Source: Gammaproteobacteria bacterium
Lineage (GTDB): Bacteria > Pseudomonadota > Gammaproteobacteria > BMS3Bbin11
Assembly: GCA_030636465.1 (NCBI GenBank)
Contig: DAOVWW010000116.1
Span: 1-5,823, forward strand
Direction: 5' to 3'
DNA length: 5,823 bases
Part shown: piece by piece, positions 1-4,461 of the stretch
How positions within the stretch are numbered: the first letter of the stretch is position 1
How the letters are laid out: every line of letters starts with the position of its first letter
Position numbers and translations under genes: made by a program
The notes under the pieces: model-generated
Told to the model about the DNA's origin: nothing
The model's database searches: none
Seen by the model: the letters and a program-made list of their open reading frames with translations, nothing else

Positions 1-57
1 AATCCGATGATTAAAATCATCAATATTGTTGCTTTGCTGATTGTACCGATTATCTGA
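1..57 (+). CDS. hppA: C-terminal end of a membrane-bound ion-translocating pyrophosphatase (partial)
   Basis: The first 57 bases are an open frame ending in TGA at 55-57. They encode NPMIKIINIVALLIVPII, which matches my memory of the conserved extreme C-terminus of H+/Na+-translocating pyrophosphatases (HppA): a conserved NP-x-IK-x-x-NIVALL segment in the last transmembrane helix. The family is a roughly 16-helix integral membrane protein that couples pyrophosphate hydrolysis to proton or sodium pumping. Only 18 residues are visible, so the call rests on this short motif and on its neighbour, a soluble pyrophosphatase. The gene starts outside the window. Whether it is the Na+ or the H+ type, or K+-dependent, cannot be judged from this fragment. 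Confidence 0.75.
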   Translation, partial: NPMIKIINIVALLIVPII

Positions 58-75
58 TTTTTCGGGCATTCACTT

Positions 76-106
76 AAAAGGCCGGACATTGTCCGGCCTT
101 TTTTTT
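76..106 (+). terminator. Rho-independent terminator after hppA
   Basis: An 8-bp perfect GC-rich stem, GGCCGGAC (80-87) pairing with GTCCGGCC (91-98), has a 3-nt ATT loop. It is extended by A76-A79 pairing with T99-T102 and followed by an unbroken T run to 106. It begins about 20 nt after the hppA stop and should end that transcript, so ppa needs its own promoter. The flanking A and T tracts could let it work weakly on the other strand too. Confidence 0.93.
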
Positions 107-134
107 GGTTTAAACGGGCACACAACAGTATAAT
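105..134 (+). promoter_or_regulatory. Probable sigma-70 promoter of ppa
   Basis: A perfect -10 hexamer TATAAT (129-134) is preceded, after 18 nt, by TTGGTT (105-110), which keeps the TTG core of the -35 consensus. It lies between the hppA terminator and the ppa start. Transcription would begin near 141 and give a leader of roughly 23 nt. The -35 half overlaps the end of the terminator T-tract. Confidence 0.6.
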
Positions 135-163
135 CAGCCGTTTTCACCCCTGAGTATAAAATT

Positions 164-712
164 ATGAACCTGGATAAAGTGACATCTGGCCGTGATCTGC
201 CAAATGAAATTAATGTAATCATCGAAATTCCTGCGCACGCCGACCCGGTAAAATATGAAGTTGATAAAGAAACCGGGGCGATGTTTGTTGATCGTTTTAT
301 GGGTACTGCGATGCACTACCCGTGTAATTATGGTTATGTGCCGCATACTTTATCCAAGGACGGTGATCCTGCAGATGTCCTCGTCGTTACACCCGTTCCA
401 TTAATTACCGGATCAGTAATTGCCTGCCGTCCTGTTGGCGTCCTGAAGATGACCGACGAGTCAGGTGATGATGCAAAAATTCTTGCTGTTCCAACGACCA
501 AGCTGTGTCGCAGCTATGAATGTGTCAATGAACTGGCCGATATGCCCCAGGTCCTGGTCAATCAAATTGCTCACTTCTTTGAACATTACAAAGATCTCGA
601 TGAAGGAAAGTGGGTGCGCGTTGAAGGCTGGGGCGGTGTTGATGACGCCAAAGCAGAGCTGCTTGCCAGTGTAGAGATGTTTAAGAATGCCCCAGAAAAA
701 CCAAATTTCTAG
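164..712 (+). CDS. ppa: Inorganic pyrophosphatase, family I (soluble)
   Basis: This is a 182-residue cytoplasmic enzyme that hydrolyses pyrophosphate to two phosphates and so pulls nucleotide, tRNA-charging and polymer synthesis forward. The length is close to that of the E. coli enzyme. The family signature DGDPAD is at residues 66-71, giving the metal-binding aspartates D66, D68 and D71. The other expected active-site positions are also present: E21, K30, E32, R44, Y56, D98, D103, K105, Y142 and K143. Each is one residue later than the E. coli numbering as I remember it. The catalytic set is therefore complete and the gene should be functional. The ATG at 164 gives the normal family N-terminus, although no strong Shine-Dalgarno sequence precedes it. 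It has its own promoter and sits downstream of hppA, so two alternative pyrophosphate-consuming enzymes are neighbours. No intrinsic terminator follows; a MITE-like element starts 8 nt after the stop. Confidence 0.97.
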   Translation: MNLDKVTSGRDLPNEINVIIEIPAHADPVKYEVDKETGAMFVDRFMGTAMHYPCNYGYVPHTLSKDGDPADVLVVTPVPLITGSVIACRPVGVLKMTDESGDDAKILAVPTTKLCRSYECVNELADMPQVLVNQIAHFFEHYKDLDEGKWVRVEGWGGVDDAKAELLASVEMFKNAPEKPNF

Positions 713-719
713 GATCATA

Positions 720-737
720 GGGCACCTCTATTAAGTC
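720..737 (+). repeat. Left terminal inverted repeat of the MITE-like element
   Basis: The outer 18 bases, GGGCACCTCTATTAAGTC, are inverted at 911-928 with 15 of 18 identities and no gap. The preceding TA (718-719) is the left copy of the proposed target duplication. Confidence 0.7.
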
Positions 738-791
738 GTGAAAATTCATCTCACATCCATAATTGTCCATCTCTGCGTTAAGAATCTTAGC

Positions 792-805
792 AATAGCTAG
801 CTATT
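792..805. repeat. Perfect 14-bp palindrome inside the element
   Basis: AATAGCTAGCTATT is fully self-complementary. With the second palindrome a few bases later it makes the middle of the MITE-like element rich in cruciform or hairpin potential. No T-tract follows, so it is not a terminator. Confidence 0.6.
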
Positions 806-809
806 ACGA

Positions 810-825
810 TGTGCATGGATGCACA
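810..825. repeat. Palindromic hairpin sequence inside the element
   Basis: TGTGCAT-GG-ATGCACA forms 7-bp arms around a 2-bp centre. The centre is too tight for a stable RNA loop without opening inner pairs, so a dyad site for a dimeric protein or a cruciform is as likely as an RNA hairpin. Confidence 0.6.
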
Positions 826-878
826 AGTGCCGTGATGATAGGATATCAATGAACGGTCGTGCGATTCTTGCCTTGATA

Positions 879-908
879 TTAACAATTCTGAATGCAATCT
901 GGAATAAC
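879..908 (+). promoter_or_regulatory. Possible outward-facing promoter in the right arm of the element
   Basis: TTAACA (879-884, five of six matches to TTGACA) and AATAAC (903-908, four of six matches to TATAAT) are separated by 18 nt. Transcription would start around 914-916 and run out of the element into the gene at 944. In AT-rich sequence such a match can be chance, so this is a candidate only. Confidence 0.3.
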
Positions 909-910
909 CA

Positions 911-928
911 GACCTTATAGAGATGCCC
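911..928 (-). repeat. Right terminal inverted repeat of the MITE-like element
   Basis: The reverse complement, GGGCATCTCTATAAGGTC, matches the left repeat at 15 of 18 positions. The TA at 929-930 is the right copy of the proposed target duplication. An ATG at 923-925 falls inside this repeat and is in frame with the downstream gene. Confidence 0.7.
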
Positions 929-943
929 TATAGTATTTTCCAG

Positions 944-1657
944 ATGTCTGACAGGTTCATTTTACTAGCCATATTATTCTTGTTGTCTACCGCTGTGCTG
1001 GCGGTAGATACAAACATTAGTGTTGATGCCGAAAAAAAGGTAAGTATTGAGAAGCTTCAGTTATCTACCAAAATGCAGGCATTGCTTGATGCCATAAGCA
1101 CACCAGAGGCGGCCCTGGAAGAGTCGAGGAAGTATCAGGAAAATGGCCAGTTTGGACTGGCAAAGATTGTATTGCAGCATGGAATAGATCTGGCAAAATC
1201 TTCAGGCAGCGATGTTGAGGCGCTGCAGACAGAGCTGGAATACTCCATGCCGATATTGCAGGCGAGAGAGCAACTGGTATTAGGCAATCCTGAGGAAGCA
1301 GAGAATATACTCACTGGGTTAACTGAAAAGTTTGGTTCAGATTATCGGCGCAATATTGAGATTAATGCATTAAAAGAAGCTCTTGTTCCATCGAAGCTGC
1401 TGGCTGCAAGCAAAAGAAATAATGAGCGTGATGTCACACGAGATGTTCGCAAACGCCTGAGTCAATATTATGACAAGCACGGTGCCTTTCCTGTTTTTGC
1501 CGAGCTAAACAAGATATTGCCGCCAGATGATAAGGTATTACAGAACTACGAGATTGTTTATTTTAAAGCTGTGCCCAATGCATATAGACTGGTGCTGCGA
1601 AATATTCACAACAAAGAAAACTTCTTGAAGATAGAAGCAACGGGTTTGATTAAATAA
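944..1657 (+). CDS. Exported protein of unknown function with TPR-like helices and a pseudopilin-like C-terminus
   Basis: I do not recognise this gene. From the ATG at 944 it encodes 237 residues. Residues 1-20 form a typical Sec signal peptide: charged start MSDR, hydrophobic core, and TAVLA before a likely cut at A20/V21. There is no lipobox and no cysteine, so a soluble periplasmic protein is expected. Residues about 54-145 are charged amphipathic helices with a TPR-like pattern (YQENGQFGLAKIVLQHGIDL and LGNPEEAENIL). Residues about 161-237 contain RKRLSQYYDKHGAFP followed by predicted strands, which resembles the variable part of type IV/type II pseudopilins, but no prepilin cleavage site is present. 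The frame extends upstream to an ATG at 923 inside the inverted repeat of the adjacent element. I prefer 944 because it starts directly at the signal peptide; neither start has a clear Shine-Dalgarno sequence. Confidence 0.72.
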   Translation: MSDRFILLAILFLLSTAVLAVDTNISVDAEKKVSIEKLQLSTKMQALLDAISTPEAALEESRKYQENGQFGLAKIVLQHGIDLAKSSGSDVEALQTELEYSMPILQAREQLVLGNPEEAENILTGLTEKFGSDYRRNIEINALKEALVPSKLLAASKRNNERDVTRDVRKRLSQYYDKHGAFPVFAELNKILPPDDKVLQNYEIVYFKAVPNAYRLVLRNIHNKENFLKIEATGLIK

Positions 1658-1662
1658 AATTA

Positions 1663-1691
1663 GTTCCAAGTTCCAAGTTCCAAGTTCCAAG
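1663..1691. repeat. Heptanucleotide tandem repeat, four copies of GTTCCAA
   Basis: Four perfect head-to-tail copies of GTTCCAA occupy 1663-1690, plus one further G. They begin 6 nt after the stop of the upstream gene, in the convergent intergenic region before rpoH. A 7-bp unit just outside the coding frame resembles the short tandemly repeated repetitive heptamers described in some bacterial genomes. Copy number may vary between strains through slippage. Confidence 0.9.
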
Positions 1692-1763
1692 CCAAAAGGC
1701 AAGGGTCAAAATATTTAGGAAGTTTGTCTTTGTTCTTCACCTTATCTCTGTTTTTCAGGCAAT

Positions 1764-1787
1764 AAAAAACCCGGCATGTAGCCGGGT
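1764..1787 (-). terminator. Rho-independent terminator of rpoH
   Basis: Read on the minus strand, a 7-bp stem ACCCGGC / GCCGGGT (1787-1781 with 1775-1769) has a 5-nt loop and runs into six T residues (1769-1764). It lies 27 nt after the rpoH stop and ends the ftsYEX-rpoH side of the convergent pair. On the plus strand no T-run follows, so it does not obviously serve the unknown gene upstream. Confidence 0.92.
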
Positions 1788-1813
1788 CCTTTGAATCCAG
1801 AATGAACCTGGGA

Positions 1814-2674
1814 TTATGCTATCAGTTCACCTTTCATCAGGCTAAAAGCCTTTTTCTCAATCTGACGGATGCGCTCAGCTGATACCTGGTATTTTTCAGC
1901 CAACTCAGTCAGGGTTGTTTTTTTATCATTCGGGTTTAGCCAGCGCTGTTTGACTATGTCCTGGCTGCGTTCATCAAGCTGTTCCAGGGCTGCGCCCAGC
2001 TTTTCGTGATTACTGCTGGTGACCGTTTCCTTTTCATACAGGCTTTCAGGATTGTAGCGGTTATCTGCAAGGTAGCCTGCTGGCGCGACATAGGCAGCAT
2101 CGTCATCACTATCATTATCCATATCAAAAGCGACATCGGCACCACTGAGACGTGATTCCATTTCCAGTACTGTTTTCTCTGGAACATCCAGATTGTCTGA
2201 CAGAGCTTTAACCTCAGCCTGTTTCAGCCAGCCGAGGTTCTTTTTGCTCTTACGCAGGTTAAAAAATAATTTACGCTGAGCCTTTGTTGTGGCAACTTTG
2301 ACGATGCGCCAGTTTTTCAATACGTAATCATAGATTTCCGAACGTATCCAGTGCATGGCAAATGAAACCAGACGTACACCACGGTCAGGGTCGTAGTTTT
2401 TTACGGCTTTCATCAGGCCGATATTGCCTTCCTGAATCAGGTCAGCCAGTGGAAGTCCGTAACCGGTAAAGCCCCTCGCAGTACGTACTACGAAACGCAT
2501 ATGTGAATAGATCAGTTGCCTCGCAGCATCCAGATCTTCCTCATCACGGTAGCGTGTAGCCAGTGACTTTTCTTCATCGGCAGTTAGCATCGGTGCAGCA
2601 TTAACGGTTTGCAGAAAACTCGACAGACCGGCATCAACCGATACACCCGAAATTACAGGTAGTGTCTTCAACAT
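1814..2674 (-). CDS. rpoH: RNA polymerase heat-shock sigma factor, sigma-32
   Basis: A 286-residue group 3 sigma factor (E. coli RpoH is 284) that directs RNA polymerase to chaperone and protease promoters. Region 2.2, the core-binding part with GLPLADLIQEGNIGLMKAV, is at about residues 73-92. Region 2.4, which reads the -10 element, is around 101-130. The family-specific RpoH box QRKLFFNLR is intact at 133-141. Region 4 with the DNA-binding helix-turn-helix (TLTELAEKYQVSAERIRQIE) is at about 254-273. Start choice: the frame extends to a GTG at 2716, but that codon sits inside an operator and the extension would include the ribosome-binding site. The ATG at 2674 is 6 nt after a perfect GGGAGGT and gives the family length. 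The gene follows ftsX in the conserved order but is 183 nt away with its own promoter and operator, so it is probably transcribed both alone and by read-through. Confidence 0.97.
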   Translation of the reverse strand: MLKTLPVISGVSVDAGLSSFLQTVNAAPMLTADEEKSLATRYRDEEDLDAARQLIYSHMRFVVRTARGFTGYGLPLADLIQEGNIGLMKAVKNYDPDRGVRLVSFAMHWIRSEIYDYVLKNWRIVKVATTKAQRKLFFNLRKSKKNLGWLKQAEVKALSDNLDVPEKTVLEMESRLSGADVAFDMDNDSDDDAAYVAPAGYLADNRYNPESLYEKETVTSSNHEKLGAALEQLDERSQDIVKQRWLNPNDKKTTLTELAEKYQVSAERIRQIEKKAFSLMKGELIA

Positions 2675-2680
2675 GGTAAA

Positions 2681-2687
2681 ACCTCCC
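2681..2687 (-). promoter_or_regulatory. Ribosome-binding site fixing the rpoH start
   Basis: On the minus strand GGGAGGT lies 6 nt before the ATG at 2674. This is the strongest Shine-Dalgarno sequence in the window and excludes the upstream GTG start. Its surroundings are A/T-rich, with no obvious strong masking stem close by. Confidence 0.85.
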
Positions 2688-2709
2688 AAAAACAATTTAT
2701 AGTTACATT

Positions 2710-2736
2710 TTAGCACTCAAGTCATTAGAGTGCCAA
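2710..2736 (-). promoter_or_regulatory. CIRCE operator (HrcA binding site) upstream of rpoH
   Basis: On the minus strand the sequence reads TTGGCACTC, nine bases, GAGTGCTAA. The consensus CIRCE element is TTAGCACTC-N9-GAGTGCTAA, so 17 of 18 arm positions match and the spacer is exactly 9. The single difference is the third base of the promoter-proximal arm. It lies directly downstream of a TTGACA-type promoter and 35 nt before the rpoH ATG, the usual place for CIRCE. HrcA is known to bind CIRCE as a heat-sensitive repressor helped by GroEL; control of rpoH by it is inferred from position. The hrcA gene itself is not in the window. The same dyad would also form a hairpin in the leader RNA. Confidence 0.9.
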
Positions 2737-2737
2737 G

Positions 2738-2768
2738 TTTATCAAAAGTTCCGGAGAGGGGTTGTCAA
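2738..2768 (-). promoter_or_regulatory. Probable sigma-70 promoter of rpoH
   Basis: A perfect -35 hexamer TTGACA is at 2768-2763 (minus strand). The -10 is less clear: TTTGAT (2746-2741, 16-nt spacer) and GATAAA (2743-2738, 19-nt spacer) each match TATAAT at four of six positions. Either places the transcription start within or next to the CIRCE operator, which explains repression. A separate perfect TATAAT on the same strand at 2784-2779 has no good -35 and may be a second weak promoter. Confidence 0.6.
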
Positions 2769-2821
2769 TAAGTTACTGATTATATTGAATGTAAATATTT
2801 TAAGAAAGATTTGCAGATTAC

Positions 2822-2849
2822 GGTTTATGTTTTACGTAACCCGTAAACC
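2822..2849. repeat. Inverted repeat just after ftsX
   Basis: GGTTTATG (2822-2829) can pair with CGTAAACC (2842-2849), one pair being G-T, and encloses the 8-bp palindrome TTACGTAA (2832-2839). It starts 9 nt after the ftsX stop on the transcribed minus strand. No T-run follows, so it is not an intrinsic terminator. It could be an mRNA-stabilising hairpin or a protein-binding dyad. Confidence 0.4.
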
Positions 2850-2857
2850 TTAACTAT

Positions 2858-3787
2858 TTAAATATTACTCTTCCCCGGCTCAAACTGCCTGAGATAAACA
2901 CCAACGGTAACTCTGGCAGACAACCAGCCTGTTAATGCACCACTGCATATGAGCACAAGGGAAGGCAGGAATTGCAGAGGGTCCAGATTGAATGTTATGC
3001 CGTACATGGAGGAAAGTGAGCTGGTGGGGGTGCTGATAATGGAGAAAAGTATGAAAATAATAAGTATCGCAATAAGGCCACCTATCAGGCCCTGTAACAT
3101 ACCGGAATAGAGGAATGAACGCCGGATGAAGGCATCTGTGCCACCGATCAACTTGATGATGCGAATTTCTTCCTGATGGTTGGTAATTGCTAATCTGATG
3201 GTATTACCGATGACCAGAAAAACCCCTAAACCCAGAATAAAAGCAATGACCCAGACGGCACGTGTAATCAGTTCCAGCAGTGCGGTCAGGCGTTTGATCC
3301 ATTCAAGATCAAACTGCGATAGCTCTACCTGTTCAAGTTTTCCTAATTCATTAATAAGGTCAGCGAGTTTTGCTGGGGAGCGAGCGGTCTCTTCTTCAGG
3401 AAAAGCCAGTAGGACGACCGGTAGAGGGTTTTTAGTTAAGGAATTCAGTGCATCTTCCAGCCCGGAGCGTGATTTGAATTCTTCCATCGCCTGTTCAGGG
3501 GTGATGAGTTCTATATGTTTGATGGATTGGTGATTGAGCAGTTTCGTTTGTAAGCTTTTGGCTTCATTAATATTGATTTCCGGTGACAGGAATAATGATA
3601 TTTTTGCTCCGTGTTCAAACTCATCAGTAAATTTATTAATGTTTTCTAATGCAGCAAAGAGCCCTCCTGGCAGCGCCAGCGCAATGGCAATGACCGAGAC
3701 ACTTAGTATCGTTGAGAAAGGGTTGCGACTCAGTTCACCCAATGACCCGACCAGTGTTTGCAGATGACGTATGAACCAGGCGAACAT
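2858..3787 (-). CDS. ftsX: Cell division protein FtsX, permease-like subunit of the FtsEX complex
   Basis: A 309-residue inner-membrane protein that, with the ATPase FtsE, relays cytoplasmic ATP hydrolysis to periplasmic activators of peptidoglycan amidases at the septum. The topology fits the family: a short cytoplasmic N-terminus, TM1 at about residues 26-48, a periplasmic domain at about 49-172, TM2 at about 176-199, TM3 at about 228-252 and TM4 at about 274-296. The hallmark segment after TM2, NTIRLAI...EIRIIKLIGGTDAFIRRSFLYSG (about 195-229), is well conserved. S224 occupies the place where I would expect proline in RRPFLY. The ATG at 3787 shares one base with the ftsE stop (TGATG), so translation is probably coupled. 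It belongs to the ftsY-ftsE-ftsX operon, with rpoH next. Confidence 0.96.
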   Translation of the reverse strand: MFAWFIRHLQTLVGSLGELSRNPFSTILSVSVIAIALALPGGLFAALENINKFTDEFEHGAKISLFLSPEININEAKSLQTKLLNHQSIKHIELITPEQAMEEFKSRSGLEDALNSLTKNPLPVVLLAFPEEETARSPAKLADLINELGKLEQVELSQFDLEWIKRLTALLELITRAVWVIAFILGLGVFLVIGNTIRLAITNHQEEIRIIKLIGGTDAFIRRSFLYSGMLQGLIGGLIAILIIFILFSIISTPTSSLSSMYGITFNLDPLQFLPSLVLICSGALTGWLSARVTVGVYLRQFEPGKSNI

Positions 3788-4461
3788 CAGTCTGTGCCCT
3801 CAGCCTGTATGTTTAAGCGGCCTTCCGACAAATTAAGGTTACGCTTTCCCAGACGTTTGATATGGCGCAGATCATGAGTGGCAACCAGCACGGTCACACC
3901 GTGATAATTAAAGTCATGAAACAGGTCGAAAATCTCATCTGAAAGGCCGGCATCGAGATTGCCTGTAGGCTCATCTGCTACCAGCAGGCTGGGTCTGTTA
4001 ACTACCGCACGAGCTATGCCGACACGCTGTTGCTCACCCCCGGAAAGGGTAATAGGTTTTGCACGATCGCGGTTGAGTAATCCAACTTTATCTAGCGCAG
4101 CGTGTACCCTGCGGCGCAGGTCACGAGGATGAAAACCGCTGACGATTAAAGGCAAGGCAACATTATCGAACACACTAAGGTTGTGCAGTAATTTGTGATC
4201 CTGGAACACCATTCCAATCTGGCGTCGGAAATAGGGGATGTTGCGCCGTTTGAATCGTCCCAGATTCTGGCCGTTGACGATTACCTGTCCGCGCGTAGCA
4301 TGTTCGATCAGGGTAACCAGGCGTAGCAAGGTACTTTTGCCTGCACCAGAATGGCCGCTTAAAAAAACCATTTCCCCTTTATCAATAACAAAAGAAATAT
4401 CTCGCAGCGCTTCATGGCCCTCTGGATATCGCTTGGAGACATTGCTGAATTCAATCAGCAT
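3787..4461 (-). CDS. ftsE: Cell division ATP-binding protein FtsE
   Basis: A 224-residue cytoplasmic ABC ATPase that dimerises on FtsX. All nucleotide-binding motifs are present: Walker [10 protein letters not shown] (36-44), Q-loop Q87 in VFQDHK, signature LSGGEQQR (139-146), Walker B LLVADEPT (159-166, with D163 and catalytic E164), D-loop GNLD and switch histidine H196. The frame is open up to an ATG at 4524, but the true start is the ATG at 4461. That start gives the canonical N-terminus [15 protein letters not shown], matches the E. coli length, and leaves an 11-nt overlap with the end of ftsY. The upstream extension would overlap ftsY by 74 nt and has no family counterpart. No Shine-Dalgarno sequence is evident, which fits translational coupling to ftsY. 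Confidence 0.96.
   Translation of the reverse strand: MLIEFSNVSKRYPEGHEALRDISFVIDKGEMVFLSGHSGAGKSTLLRLVTLIEHATRGQVIVNGQNLGRFKRRNIPYFRRQIGMVFQDHKLLHNLSVFDNVALPLIVSGFHPRDLRRRVHAALDKVGLLNRDRAKPITLSGGEQQRVGIARAVVNRPSLLVADEPTGNLDAGLSDEIFDLFHDFNYHGVTVLVATHDLRHIKRLGKRNLNLSEGRLNIQAEGTD

Larger units (their letters stand above)
720..928. mobile_element. MITE-like non-autonomous element or decayed IS derivative, 209 bp
   Basis: This non-coding segment between ppa and the next gene is bounded by imperfect terminal inverted repeats. The left end, GGGCACCTCTATTAAGTC (720-737), matches the reverse complement of 911-928, GGGCATCTCTATAAGGTC, at 15 of 18 positions without gaps. Further in, bases 39-48 from each end still match at 8 of 10 positions. 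TA dinucleotides flank both ends (718-719 and 929-930), as expected for a 2-bp target duplication. There is no transposase frame inside, but there are two perfect palindromes. The TIR and TA duplication would fit an IS5-family (IS427-like) or IS630/Tc1-type source; I cannot assign the family from sequence alone. It may have displaced the native ppa terminator and the promoter of the downstream gene. Confidence 0.65.

Noticed and set aside
461..718. Open frame antisense to ppa (85 residues) and a second at 134-346
   Set aside because: Both lie on the opposite strand of a fully conserved ppa gene, have no ribosome-binding site and give no recognisable protein; they are reading-frame shadows.
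1663..1691. Possible CRISPR-like repeat array
   Set aside because: The units are 7 bp with no spacers and no cas genes; it is a simple tandem repeat.
2675..2709. RNA thermometer (ROSE or fourU type) masking the rpoH ribosome-binding site
   Set aside because: The leader between CIRCE and the ATG is A/T-rich and I could not find a convincing stem covering GGGAGG; pairing with distant coding sequence, as in E. coli, cannot be judged without folding.
2672..2716. GTG start at 2716 for rpoH, extending it by 14 residues
   Set aside because: The GTG lies in the GAGTGCTAA arm of the CIRCE operator, and the extension translates the ribosome-binding site; the ATG at 2674 has perfect Shine-Dalgarno spacing and gives the family length.
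2741..2775. Sigma-32-type promoter for rpoH (minus-strand CCCCTCT resembling the CCCCAT -10)
   Set aside because: No CTTGAAA-like -35 is found at the required distance upstream, whereas TTGACA of a sigma-70 promoter overlaps the region.
3180..3767. Plus-strand open frames opposite ftsX (117 and 77 residues), and similar ones opposite ftsE and ftsY
   Set aside because: Low-complexity serine- and arginine-rich translations antisense to conserved genes, without start signals; typical mirror frames.
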